From assembly GCA_000310025.1 (NCBI GenBank), contig FN648787.1:1058-17371 (forward strand): 16,314 bases of DNA, given 5' to 3'. The stretch is from Ectocarpus siliculosus. Taxonomy: Eukaryota; Sar; Phaeophyceae; Ectocarpales; Ectocarpaceae. A program made the position numbers and the translations under genes. Below, one piece after another: positions 1-11,800 of the stretch; the first letter of the stretch is position 1; every line of letters starts with the position of its first letter. A model generated the notes under the pieces. It did not search any database, was not told where the DNA came from, and was given only the letters and a program-made list of their open reading frames with translations.

Positions 1-530
1 CACCGCTCCTCCCGGCGGTCTGGCTGCTCGTTCTGCTAGATCGCAAGGCGACACTCAAGCCAGCGCCAGGTTGCGTCACTCAACATTCCAACAACCAATG
101 CCGTGGAAGATGATTTCGCCGCCTCTCTCCTTTCGCCCCCGCGGCCCTATGGAACGCCAACTACGACCATTTTCAAAGCCACGGAGAACCTAGAACCGTC
201 TAAACTCCCCTACCTCAGCCTGCTGCTCCGTTTGCTGCACTCGGACTCAATCAATACCGATAGCCACGAGAGTAACGGCAAACGGCGGGGTAAAGCAAGT
301 GCAGCAGTGTTAGGCCCGTCCGAGGACGGAAGGTTAGTCGCTTCCGCGTCGTCGGACACGGTGATAGTTGGCGTTCAAGTGGACCGGGGCAGGGAGGTGA
401 CGGCGGAGAGGCACCCACGCCGTCGTCCCGCAGCAGTATTGTAGCTGTTGGGGGTTTCGAGTGACGCAACCTGGCGATGGCTTGAGCGTCGCGTTGTTGC
501 CGTGTAGCAGGACAACCGCTGGGAGGAGCC
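1..530. mobile_element. Inverted-repeat-ended element (left edge cut by the window)
   Basis: The sequence at 1-83 returns as its reverse complement at 459-530. The best core is CTCAAGCCAGCGCCAGGTTG at 54-73 followed by CGTCACTC; the outer part of the arms (CTCCTCCC-GCGG) is also paired, with several mismatches and gaps. About 375 bp lie between the arms, with no protein-like frame. The pairing still holds at base 1, so the true end and any target-site duplication may lie outside the window. This is the structure of a non-autonomous DNA transposon or foldback element. Confidence 0.6.
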
Positions 531-533
531 GTC

Positions 534-1073
534 ATCATGTTGTTGCAGGCTATTTAGTCCGCAAATTCACGTTCGGAAGTCGAAAGGGTGAACGGTGGTA
601 CATGAGATCCACCATGTTGTTGCGAACGGGTAGGAAGCCGGGGGGCGGGGGGCGGGGGGGGGGGTACTTGTGGGCGTGTGGGCCACCGGAGCCAGCGGCG
701 TGACCACCCGTAGCGAAGCCCGCTTGGAAGACTCATGTTGGTGCTGGTAGGCTGGTGTCCCGCGTGGAGCACGCAGTCGATGTGGTCCACGCGTGACAAC
801 ACTGGTACCAAGGCCAACGTCAGTCCTCCAAGCGAGGGCCCCCATGGTGCAATTTTCCCCGCTGGCTGGATGCGACCCTACCGTACCACCGGTTTGTACC
901 TTTTGCCTGCTTTGTGAAAACTTTGCTTTGCCGTATTGATTTTCTTGAACACTGCTGTTGCCGTCCACGCATCCGACCAGCCATCCCTTCTGACGTGATG
1001 TCTAACCTTTCGGCCTGCACCCTTGCGCATCATGACCCTACCGCCGCCCCGTAGCTCAAACCCCCGGGGTCAA
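534..1073. other. No gene recognised
   Basis: It contains a G-rich run at 640-664 (three G blocks, the last with 12 or more G). The short open frames on both strands are Pro- or Gly-rich, reflecting base composition, and none shows a family motif. Confidence 0.5.
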
Positions 1074-1342
1074 CGCACTGACAGCCTCCCTAGGACGTCC
1101 AACCACCGCAGGGAAGGCAAACTTCAAGGCCGGTGCTCAAGCCAACGCCCCAGCTTGAGGACGATCTCTCGGTAAGTTGGTTTTCGCGTGGTCGCGAAGG
1201 TCAGTTGTCCAACGTAACCGCAAGCGGCACAGTTCAACTTACCCAGAGAGATCGTTCTCAAGCTGGGGCGTTGGCTTGAGCATTGTCCTTGAAGTTTGCC
1301 TTCCCTGCGGCGGTTGGATGTCCTAGGAAGGCTGCCAGTGCG
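1074..1342. repeat. Foldback (long hairpin) element, arms about 105 bp
   Basis: Arm 1074-1179 pairs with 1235-1342 around a 55-bp loop. Paired blocks include GGGAAGGCAAACTTCAAG and GCTCAAGCCAACGCCCCAGC with their complements, with scattered mismatches. Arm identity looks high by eye. It could be a MITE, or the source of a hairpin RNA if transcribed. Confidence 0.8.
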
Positions 1343-1840
1343 CTGCGCCGCCGGTAGACGGCAGGGTATATGTGTTTTCTCGAACTCCACCATCTCCGCG
1401 GCGTCAGCAGTGTGCTGAACCCGGAGGGCAGCGATCTCCGTCTACTCTTGAGCACCCTCCTCCGTTCCCTTCGTTTTAGGTTGGTCAAACGATGGTTTTG
1501 CGACTCATCGAGTGAGAGATGTGGCAGGGTGATCTTTGTTGGAGCTCCGCATCCTCGATACTCTCATGTTGGGAGGTTCGACAGGTGGGTGTCGAGATCT
1601 CGAGTCGTCCCTATCTGCGTACGAGAATCTCCAGTGTGGGTTAGTGTCATGAGTTGTGGGATTGGAATGTAGGAAAGTATCGACGGTGGTGCGGGCTTGT
1701 TCTGGCAGGAAAGTGCGGGAGAAGTAACTCCCGAATGAAGGATATAACAGGGGACACGGACCTTTTGTAGCCCCTATAACCGTTGAGCTTGGGTACGGAT
1801 TTGACTTGGGGGTTAGGGTTACGAACACCCCCTCGCTGTT
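1343..1840. other. No gene recognised
   Basis: Open frames on both strands here are short and show no conserved motif or convincing splice structure. I see no repeat in it beyond the neighbouring elements. Confidence 0.4.
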
Positions 1841-1960
1841 TCACATGTGACGCTTAGTATCCTCGCGAAGAAGGCGGTTCTTCACAAGTAACGCTTGATG
1901 TCCTCGCGAAGAAGGCGGTTCTTCACACGTAACGCGTAAGACCCTCGCAAAGGCGGTTGG
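1841..1960. repeat. 41-bp tandem repeat, about 2.9 copies
   Basis: Copies begin at 1841, 1882 and 1923, each starting TCACA and containing CCTCGC(GAAG)AAGGCGGTT. The first two are nearly identical; the third is diverged and lacks a few bases. Confidence 0.85.
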
Positions 1961-2791
1961 TTCCGCTCAACCAGAGGCGGGATACCTAGTTTTGGTATTG
2001 CCCCTTGCGACGGCGACGGTGACATGACAACGAAAAGAAAATACATGGAAACTGTCTAGCAACCTCTGACCCATGGACCGCTTCCGCGAGAAATTAAAGC
2101 ATGTGAGGAAATAGAACAGGGAGGGGGTACGCAGACCCTATTCCTAATCCTAACCCAGCTGCGAAGGCTGCTGCACGCAGAAGTAGTATAAATGTGCTGC
2201 TGTCATTCAACTGTCGTTGAAGTCGCAAGTGGCAACCGCACGGCATGCGGCAGTTGTAAACATGGCACAGAGCGGACGACATTGTTGACAGACAAAAAAT
2301 TGCAGTAGTAGCGGATCATCTACCCCGGACGTATCGCCATTGTTGCAAACCCTATGTATCGTATTTGCTCGCGTTCCAGCGTACACTATTGGTGAGTTAA
2401 TGGAATCTCCGAAAAACCGGGCGAACCTCCGTATGGACAATTACCACCTCTCTCATTTACGTTTGTGCTTAGAAACATACAACGCGTCAGAGAAACGGTA
2501 CCCCGTTCGAGATAATACCCCGTCCAAAGGAAATGTGTGGAAGTCTTTGCTTTTGGAGATGACAGGTTGACGTTGGGCGTGTCGTTTCAGTAGTCTGGCC
2601 GACTGCTGTTGTACATACTCCGTATGAGACTACGCATAAAAAGTTTGTAGTCTGTGCCGCATACACTTTTGAGGATTGGGGTGTAGCAGCATGTGGGAGG
2701 AACGTCGAATAAATGCGGCATTACAGCAGGCTCCATGTTGATCTTCACCCCAAAGCTATAGCTGTCAAACCTTAACAGTCTTCACCCGCCC
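1961..2791. other. No gene recognised
   Basis: There is one open plus-strand frame at about 2340-2570 (76 codons), but with AT-rich third positions unlike the real exons here and no family match. Nothing else is assignable. Confidence 0.4.
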
Positions 2792-3195
2792 GATTGTATG
2801 ACACAAGATAACACACCCCCTGGACCGATTTTCAAAGCTCGATTACTATTGACTTGCGGACCCCTCGGGGCCAGTTTATTTGAGTGTACCTTTTTAGGGT
2901 AAGTTAACCTGTGACCACGGGAATCGACCGCGTCGAGAGTTGGATCAGTACGGACATACGAAGGTACTGGGTAGAGAGAGATCGGAACGGTTTTTAATGT
3001 GAAGACAACACCAACAACAACAACAACAACAACTCCACGACGAAGAGGATGCATAAGCGAAACAATACATTTCCGAAAAGCTCTCGACGAGACGGTTCCA
3101 ACGCCGCCGTTTTCGGCGCTGTGACTCTTCCTGCTGTTGAGAAATCGATCTTTGAAAATCGGCCAAGGGGGTGTGTTATCTTGCGTCGTATACGG
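2792..3195. mobile_element. Small inverted-repeat transposon-like element, copy A (404 bp)
   Basis: The left end (GACACAAGATAACACACC at 2800-2817, then CTGGACCGATTTTCAAAG) is inverted at the right end (3145-3195), giving imperfect terminal repeats of about 50 bp. TA follows the right end at 3196; the outermost six left bases are diverged. The outer repeat is shared with the 906-bp element at 11891-12796. The internal part has a (CAA)n run and no transposase-like frame, so it would be non-autonomous. Confidence 0.75.
3008..3032. repeat. (CAA)n microsatellite
   Basis: Seven or so CAA units, one interrupted by CC, inside the 2792-3195 element. Confidence 0.9.
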
Positions 3196-3605
3196 TATGC
3201 GTACGCTTCCAAAGGACCGATGATGGACAAGGGTACATGTATGTACATAGCGCATGTAAATGACAGGCAGGATCGAGTGAGAAACCGCATGTTGGTGGGG
3301 GATATGACAAGCTGAAGCAGTGTGTACGGCAACACACAACAACAAAAGTAGTGGACAGAAGCAGAGAGAGGCCGAAAAAGGAAAACTAGGACATGCATGG
3401 ACTCCGGATAATTGGCAGCAACAGCAGCAGTGCTGGCTGTCGTGGGAAAGGTTTCGGGGATGATGTGGCAAAGGCAACCGCATCCTTGGCAAAACTACAA
3501 AAATAGAAAGGCCCCGCCGAATCCCTGCTTGTGCGACGAGACGTGCGTGAGTCGTCACACACGCGCTCTTCCCAACCGCAAGCGAGCCAGCCAGCCTTCA
3601 CCTTC

Positions 3606-3850
3606 ATGTTGAAACCCGACCTCTTAGGTGCGGCGCGCCTAGCCCTCTCTGGGGAGTTGTTGAGCGACGTGCTCGCTCCATCCTGGACCAAACCGTTCGG
3701 GCGAGGCGCTGCTTCGGCAGCGGACGACGCCTCCGGGTGCCACGTCGAATGGCCTAGCAGCTCGCCCTTCCCGGCGGCCGGGGAACTCATCCTCTCTGGG
3801 CGGGTAGCTGCTGCTGTGCGACTAAGGCACCTCTATGCCGGGGCTGGTCT
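3606..3850 (+). other. Possible exon of an unrecognised plus-strand gene
   Basis: An open frame (MLKPDLLGAARLALSGELLS, then DVLAPSWTKPFGRGAASAAD and onward to AVRLRHLYAGAG) has mostly G or C at third positions, like the confirmed exons nearby, and a balanced amino-acid make-up. The frame stays open to 4079, but after about 3850 it becomes Cys/Thr-rich and less protein-like. The ATG context is weak (T at -3), and no clear donor or partner exon was found. It could be a real exon, a gene remnant or chance. Confidence 0.25.
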
Positions 3851-5788
3851 TGTGAAGTCGACCACAACTGCAGCACACAACACCGCCGTCAGCGCTTGCT
3901 TCCTGCTTCCTGCTTGCTGCTGCAACACAACAAGTTCGAAGTTGGGGGCGCCGCGTCATCAAAGTTGGTTCGGGCGGCGGTTTATTGTTGCCGGGGTTAG
4001 TGTTCCTACAATGGGGCCACGCTCCCCGGCACGCTTGCCGCTTCCTCTCTTGCCATGCCCCATGTGTATGGCAAGCTGAGCCCATGGTCTAACAATTGGT
4101 CACCCCAGGTTGTGGCTCGGCACTGCTGCTGTTGTGTCGAGACCTCACCTCTTCTACATGTAGTAGTAGTAGCTATCTCTACAGCTGTCCCTACCCTTGC
4201 TGCTGCTTGTGAAAGGCGGGTGGTTTCATCTGGCGAAACCGCCGCGTAGGGCTTTGCGAAACCTACATAGCTGTGCCTCCTCTCTGCTGGTACTTGGTAT
4301 TGCGGTAACCCTCACTACTCTGTCCCAATCAAAGGAAATCTCTATCTGTGGTTGGGAACAAGATCTTGCGTGGTTTTCTCTCTCATCGCCGATCTTTGCA
4401 CGGGATGCGGTGCACGTTTGTACGAAGACCGTTTTCAACGGGGGTCGCTGTGGCCTGGGGCCCCCTGTACTGGTATCCTTTGCAGAACTACTACTGTAAC
4501 GTCACGCCGCTATCAAACCGACGGAGGGCAAAACACAACGTTTCCACCGTTGTCTTGCCTGTCTGTTGAATGCAGCAACCACGGCCGCGGGGAAGAAAGT
4601 CGCCTTCGGGACGGCGTGCCAGACCAAGCAGGTAACGAAAAGTGACACCGCTTCTAACGAACAAAAAATTCGTGAGCCAGGGGGTGGATAATATTCTGAC
4701 GGCCGTGTTTACAGCTGTGTCACACCGAAACAGTAAGGGGGCTAGCTCCGCGTACCCTTGCCACTGATTGGTGAGGATGAGCGCCAGAGAGAAAAGTACA
4801 AGCCGCACTCGTCGTTTGGGCGCAGCAGTGGAGCTTGCATGGAGGCTTTTTTGTACATGCCGCACTCTCGCCACAACCGCGGAACAGGGTAGGGGGCATA
4901 TCCCGCAGACATGACGATGAGTCAAACCGCAAACAAGTCCAACGCGTGCTGACTCACCCGCCGTAAGTCAAAGGAGAAGCAGCAATCGACCCTTTCCCCA
5001 CAAGCAACGCCTGCGTGACATAGAAAGAGTGGATCCCCGTAACGTTCTAGGTCGATATTTCAGTCCTGCAGTAACTATACAGCAGTACGCTGCAACAAGC
5101 CAACATGGCCCAAGCCTTTCATATCAAAACACTAAAATGTTGTGCTATAACTTTGGGGCCCCCTTGCTCAAAATACCGTCCCAAATTGCCACTTCTACAG
5201 AGACTATGTATGTACAGAAAATGTCCCAACGTACAGCCCACCTAAAAAAAGCCAGAAGAGAACGGAACGACGGGCAAAGAACGCCTGGCGCGATTTTCAC
5301 GCAGACAATACAGACGCCGCAAACTTCTTCAATTCCGAGAGCGACCGATGAAGCACAAGGGGGCCATGGCCAGTTAATTCTCGGCGAAAAATGCTGTCTT
5401 ACATGAAGTATTAAGTCTCTTTTCACAGACTGCCTCTGCTCCAGAGCGCTAAATAGTTAACAATCGGCTTGGCCGGTCCCACGCCACCCATGTACGTAAA
5501 TTTTTCACTCCGCAGGAACAGAGCTGACCAAATTATCTTCGAACAATGCCCGGCACACAGAACGTACATCGCTGATGATATGAGATTGATTTTCACACGA
5601 CGGGATCCGCCGCTCATCACCGCAAGGAAGGCCTTTCACGCGAAAACACACAGCAGTGGTTAGTCATCGCCTTCGCCGTTATAGGCAAAGCAAGGATACC
5701 GACCACATAAAAATGACTCTTGCATACTTTGTTCAATGCCGCCGCGGCTGACTTCAAATCAAAATGTTGCGGTGCGGGGGGGGGGGGG
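3851..5788. other. No gene recognised between the possible exon and the hydrolase 3' end
   Basis: Several open frames of 70 to 144 codons occur on both strands (for example 4491-4925 minus and 5029-5406 plus), but none shows a domain motif or consistent exon ends. The stretch just below 5789 should contain the hydrolase 3' UTR and poly(A) site, which I cannot place. Confidence 0.45.
5776..5788 (-). repeat. 13-base C run (mRNA sense) directly after the hydrolase stop codon
   Basis: In mRNA sense the sequence reads CAG TAA then thirteen C. It starts the 3' UTR with no spacer. Confidence 0.95.
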
Positions 5789-5899
5789 TTACTGCTCTTT
5801 CTTGTAGTGCTTTGCCACGAAGTCGAGTACGACCGGGTCTGTTAAATGTGGCGCCTCGTCCATGGGACAGTGTCCGGCTCCGGGAAGCTCGACGAAGCC
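5789..5899 (-). CDS. Hydrolase exon 8: catalytic histidine and stop
   Basis: Acceptor CCCTCCCCGCAG|GGC follows a strong pyrimidine tract. It encodes GFVELPGAGHCPMDEAPHL with the catalytic His341, then a C-terminal helix ending HYKKEQ and TAA at 5789-5791. A 13-base C run in the mRNA begins immediately after the stop. Confidence 0.94.
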   Translation of the reverse strand, partial: GFVELPGAGHCPMDEAPHLTDPVVLDFVAKHYKKEQ

Positions 5900-8800
5900 C
5901 TGCGGGGAGGGGGAACAACGCGGAGGAAACAACCGGAACGGACAACCAAAAAGAGTCAGCAAGACAAACGTAACCAGTCATCACGGTTGCGGGATCACGG
6001 GGTGATGCACAGGGTGTGCCTCAATCGGGGGCCGAAAACTGCCGAAAACGTGACGGAGAAAAACAACACGAGCAACCACAGGCCGTAGCAGCCGTGGAGA
6101 ATTACGCCATCACTCGAAGAACCTGGCAGTGAGGAACTCCAACCTACACCATTTCAACGAAGAATACCCGAAGACACGCCGCAACCGCTGTCCGCGCTGC
6201 CGCACGCACGCCCCGCCCTGCACCCTTATGTCCATGTTGCGCGTTTGATCGTACCTCTACGGAGTCGAACTCCGCGTAGGCCTTGCCCTGCTCCATCGGC
6301 TCCCAGGGGTCTTCGACTCCCCAGGCGATCTGTACGGGAACCTTGATTGCTGCGAGCAGGTCCTCCGGCAGCGGCCCGCCCGAGTAAGAAATGAAATCCA
6401 GGAACACCTGTGGGCCCAGCCCCGGCGTTAGCAGTTAGCCCCCGCAATTAATAAGAAGGTGGTATCAACTAAGAATTTGATATCGCCTCGAAAACCTAAA
6501 AATCTGAGAACTTGAACACCGTTTGTGAGCCACTAAAAACTATTGGTATGTAGCGGCCATTCGTACGACATCATCCGAGGAACCCTACGAACCTTAGCCT
6601 CGGCAAAAACTAGACGGTCTTAAGTGCGGACGCCAACTGTACAAGAACTGAATACGCCAACTGTACAAGAGTTGAATAAAATAGAGAGTTAAAAAAAAAA
6701 ACATGAAGAAATAAATAAAATAGCTATCACATATAGTTGTGTCGAGGGGGCGAGGGCGGACGGGCGTCCGCGCGCCACGCGGAACAGGATAATTTGACTC
6801 GGCCAGCAGCGGCTCCAAAGCACACGCGATGTGATTCACGGTTTCTCGGACACGCACCGCGAGCCTTCAAAATATAAGCGTGAGGCGTCCTCGATGGTGC
6901 GGAGAAACAATGATACCTCCGGAAACGTCTGGCGAGATATGTAGAAGGGTGAGCCATATTGGATCGCGCCGCAATTCAGACAGCTTTCGGGCGACCGACT
7001 TGGCACAACATGGCACTATATATGTAGTTCACGTCGCGCCGCCCTTGCCTACGGTCGCATGCATTTCCGTAGGACGTCCTCGATGGTGCGGAGGAACATG
7101 TATACTGCCATAGCGTCTGGCGAGATAGAAAGGATGAGCTGATTGATCGCCGGCCGACTTCCACAACATGGTAGCTAACAGCGCGCAGCCATCGCCTACA
7201 GTCGCAAGCAGCGGTGTCTTGTTGTCACCTTGACTGCTCCCTCCTCAAGCCCTGGCGTCAGGATGCACTTGACCAGCTCCTCCGTGACCTGATCAGGATC
7301 TCCGTAGCACTGCTTCAGGATGTTCGAGACGGCCTCCGGCTGAACGGACGCGTCGATCAAATCAGGGGGCGCGGTGAACAAACAATATTGGGGGGGAGGG
7401 GGTACTCATGCAAACGCATGTCGTATTAATAGTACTTATGCAAACGCATGTCGTATTAAAAGTCGTCAGACTATTGACCTCGCATCCTTACAAAGCCGGG
7501 ACGGAGCGATATGCCGGGTTTTAGCCGGCCCAGGCTACATTTTCACAGGAATGACAAAAAAACTGGTCATCACCCTTGGGGGGGGGGGGGGGGGGGTCGG
7601 CGGTCGAACGTCAAGCGGCTAGGTCACGGGCACGACAGATGCGAGCGCCTCTTGAGAACGCAAAAAAGGAGTGGTCTGCAGCACGGTTTCCCCAATGGTT
7701 TATCAACAAGGCATGCAAAACATTAGAGTACGCCGTGCTGCTACGAGCCAGTTACCAGCAGCACTTGAACAATACAAGAAGGACGTCTAAAGGGATCTGT
7801 CTCGCAGTAAACTCCCGGCACATCCATGGCAGGAAAGGGTCGGATGCGCCAGGATATGTCAGCTCAAGCCCGGTGGCTACTACATCAAGCCACCTTATTT
7901 CCTTGATCCACGTTGTATTGCTGCTGAACGCTATGTATACTGTACCAGTCTATGCTCACCCCTGCCAAGCTACGGCAGACAAGGTCGTACGTACCTTTGC
8001 CACGGAGCCAAAGAACAGGGGTCCGATCGGCGTTTCTCGCAGCACGTATTGCAGGCCCTTCACGAACGGTCTCCCAGCCACCGCTTGCTTAGAGGTGTGC
8101 AGCATCCTCAACGAAATGTTGAACAGAACGACGCCCAAAACCTGCATCATTTGTCATGCCAACAAATGGCCGACGAAAGGTCAGCAGTGTCACGCACCGC
8201 CACATTTAAGTATCTGATCTCGGTGTGACGGGCAGTCGAAACCGTTTCGTGCTTCTAGGTAAGTGTACGGCATAGCGGTACACACACCGCAGTCGACAAC
8301 GCACGACCAGATGTATACACTGAACACCCCGGACCATAGACAACAAACACATAAGCCAGTCGACCAGTTACTGCGCGCCTGTTGTTGCTGTTGGTGGTGG
8401 TGGTGGTGGTGGTTTTGTTTTCTTCGGGGCGGGGCTTAACCCCCGCCGAAAACAAAACAAAACGTGGAAATGGGATCTCGGATATATTCTTGTATCGGCT
8501 GACCGCATCCAATAACTTCCCCGGCAAGAGTTACACTCCCACCGGGGTTCCACGGCTAGGTGTTCACGCCGCACGAACAATTGTAATCTACGAGTTTATG
8601 GCATGGGTCGGTTTCGTCGGTGGCAAAGAGCACGGAGGTGCCTGAACGCGTTCCGATGCAGGATATGTGTGATCAGTTCAGGCATGTCCTTGCCACAGCA
8701 GGTGTTGCCTGCTACCGATTCAAGCGATAGCGGTGTTACCATCACCAGGTGTCTCGCATGAAAAAAACAAGGTATCATGGAATGTCCTTGTAGCCATCGT

Positions 8801-11800
8801 CTTGGGGGGGAAAAGAGCGCCAAAAAAACACCGGAACCTGCCGTTGACCGCAACACAAGCATCAATCCTCTCGATGCGGACTGCACATGACCACTGCCTG
8901 CTCCAACCGATGCCTAACACACGAAGATAGAGTCCACTAGTCACTGGTTAACACCCCAACGAAAGGGGAATATGGCAACTACTGCCATGTCCTCACCTGT
9001 TCTGGAGCGTCTACCCCCGCCTGCAAGCCGGCTACGCCGCCGACGCTGTTGCACACCATGAACACGGGCTTGCCGACAACCTCAGTCGCGAAGTCCCGCA
9101 ACTGCAATACCGGTTTCGTTGTCCAGCAATCCGGGGGTCAGGGTTCGTGAGCATCAACACACACAGCAGTGGGAATGGTGGACACCGACGGGTCAAAACG
9201 GGGCCAGCGACGCCGTGTCTCACGCAATGTTTCGTGTACTACTGCTGTACCTGCAACAACAGACCGAAGAGAGTCACCTGCTCAGACCAAGTTTCGAAGC
9301 AGTAGATGGAATTCCGCTCCTCCCATGGACCGGGGTCAGGCTTGGACGAAAACCCGTATCCTGTTTTTTGGCGGAAACGGTTGTTGATCCGGAGCAAACT
9401 GATGGCGAGCACAGAGGAGCGGGAAGTTTCACAGGACCCTCTCCAAGTAAACGACAGCTGCGAACGCGTAACACGCAACGGCGGGTGCTGCGCGGCGAAG
9501 CATGGCCCTCGGGCTCTCGCCAGAATTGCGACGAGACATGAACCATGTTCGATTGTGCAGGGTGCTCGACTTCGCAGTCGCCTGCTCCTTCGCTGGCTTC
9601 ATCCTGGTTGCGTGCGCGGTGTCAGCGAGTGCATCTCAGGGTCTCGGCAGTGCTGCCTCTTCCCTGGGAATTGCAAGCAGGCTGCTGCTCAACATACACT
9701 GGGTGTCAACCAAGACGGCACCGATCTGAACAAATAACTTGCTGAGCGCCCATTGGCCAACAAGGAGGATGACGTCACTACCAACACCACTTCCCCGTCT
9801 TTGGACTCCACTTCTCCGTACGCTATACGCTTGTTTCTCCTTCCTTTCCAAAGCGCTCGCGCTTGCTGCACCCTGCGACTCCGCCAACAAGACCGTCTTC
9901 GCGAGAAATTGACTTTTATCCACAAAATAGAGACGGGGGTTTCGTATCCCTGACCCTAGCCCCAACCCCCGAACCTCACCCCGTACCCCCCTACAAACAC
10001 CAAGCGGAGGCTAGCAGGACGTACGCCTGAGACAACTCTAAATGACGACAGAGGGGGGGGCGCTGTTCGAATGCCTCTCACCGAGAAGATCGATCGCGTA
10101 AACGGGACCGGTCTTGGCCAGAGTAGGGATGTTCTTTCGCCAGTGATCCGCGTTGCCGCCGAACCCGTGGATCAGCACCATCGGGGGGCCGTCGCTTCCC
10201 TGTGTTGGAGACGTTTCGAGCGTCGTCGGATGCAGCGTTGTCAGTCGAACTCATTCGGCGAAGAGAGACATATCGCTAGCAAGAGTACACGGAAGAACGA
10301 GGTGGTTGATAGGGTGTGCAGGCCGGGAGACCCGGAGGAAATTCGTAGTGTGTGCGTGTGTTTTCGTCCAATATATTATGACGACAGTCCCCCCATTTTT
10401 CGTGGTGAGACGTGTACTACGCTCTTCAGTGTATGTAGAGTACTACACTTTTCAGTGTATTTCTTCGTACAACTACAACCATCCAGGGTCATACATAGTC
10501 TAGATCATTGTTGTCGAGCAGGATCTTTTCAGACGGATAGGTTGTGAACCTCGGTCAACTGAGGAGGAGGCTACTGCTTTCGCATGGGATGTTGTTCTTG
10601 CTGTTTCCATCACATCCTGCACAGAGACGACGGTAGGTAGTAGATGGAGAGAAATGCACGTACGTACGTGTGCCAAGGTCGAGGCTTCTGCTTTCGAAAC
10701 TACTCGTTCGTGTGTGTTTGTTTCGGCCCCGTTCGCATGGCGCATGTTCTTGCTGCTTCCATCAGATCCTGCACACATCATACGAAGTACATATCATCGT
10801 CCTCCTTCCGTTCACCACTCGTATTACCACTTGTGGATGTCTGCGCGCGTTTGTTTCTTGAACAAAGTACATCGTGTACACCTGTCGTCGTAGCCGGACA
10901 ACAAACGACAAGACGGTTGGTTCTCATTTCGAAACCAGCCGCGGAGGAAAACAACCTACATATCTACATCCCGTTCGACTGTGGTTATATCTCGAATGGG
11001 TAGTCTCCCTGTGTTCGTATGGTATTTATTCAGTTTTCCTAAAATAACCGTCCAACCGGCCTCGGATTCAATGTATTAAGTGCCTGCCTGCTGTATGTAC
11101 AAGATGAGACGACACAACACCACCACCTACCTACCTTGCTGTGTCGTGGCGATGTGCTGCGACTTCTGCAATACTGCTGTAGCATCGTGTCCCCGATCGA
11201 CGCCGTTTGGGGGTTGGGGTTGGGTTGGGGCCCCCACGGTGTTGGGGGAGAGACAGGTCTTTGGGGGGGGGGTGCCTGTTAGACATGAAACAACAACCAT
11301 TGGTTGCCAGTCAAACTCTCGTGTTATGGTATCTGGAGGTAGACATGTAATCGTGGTGGATCATGGCTATTTGGCGCCGTCGGATGATAAGACGTGACGT
11401 CATTCTAGATCAGGGCTTTATGCCGAGACATGTGCCCTTCTGTTCAGTGTGTGCGTACAGACGATCTATGATCGTGTGTGCGTGGGCTATTGTGGGTTGG
11501 CTTGGAAAGCGTTAATCAAGAGAAAGAGAACAACGGAAAGCAACAACAACCTGTTACTGTGGTCGGACAAGAGAGTTCCACACAGCTCTAAGGTGATTGA
11601 TTCTGAAGGAAGGGGTCAAATACCATCACACTCGCCAAAAGAAAAATAACCGCCTGTGGGAGACAGACACTGTTTAGGCGACTTTGTCGTCGCCAAACTC
11701 TCGCGGAAAAAAAAAAAACAGGTGTATGACAGGCACTGTGAAGCTGAAACACATCAGATGTGCCAGCCAAACATAGCACCATGCCTCCGTTCGGCTGATT

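Noticed and set aside
1809-1821. GGGGTTAGGGTT as interstitial telomere sequence
   Set aside because: Only one and a half units are present, too few to call a telomeric repeat.
1841-1960. Evenly spaced repeats as a CRISPR array
   Set aside because: The copies are head-to-tail without unique spacers, only about three in number, and the host is eukaryotic.
2782-3558. Minus-strand open frame of 258 codons, the longest single frame in the window
   Set aside because: It runs through both terminal repeats of the 2792-3195 element and through a (CAA)n run that gives poly-Val. The composition is Cys/His/Ser-rich with no motif, so it is a chance frame.
4491-4925. Minus-strand open frame of 144 codons
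   Set aside because: No conserved motif, no supporting splice signals, and overlapping frames of similar length on both strands.
7576-8217. Plus-strand open frame of 213 codons
   Set aside because: It begins in a poly-G run and lies antisense to hydrolase exon 5, so it is a shadow of that exon and its introns.
9502-9729. Plus-strand frame with a hydrophobic, membrane-like segment
   Set aside because: It lies within hydrolase intron 2 on the opposite strand and shows no family signature; hydrophobic stretches arise easily by chance.
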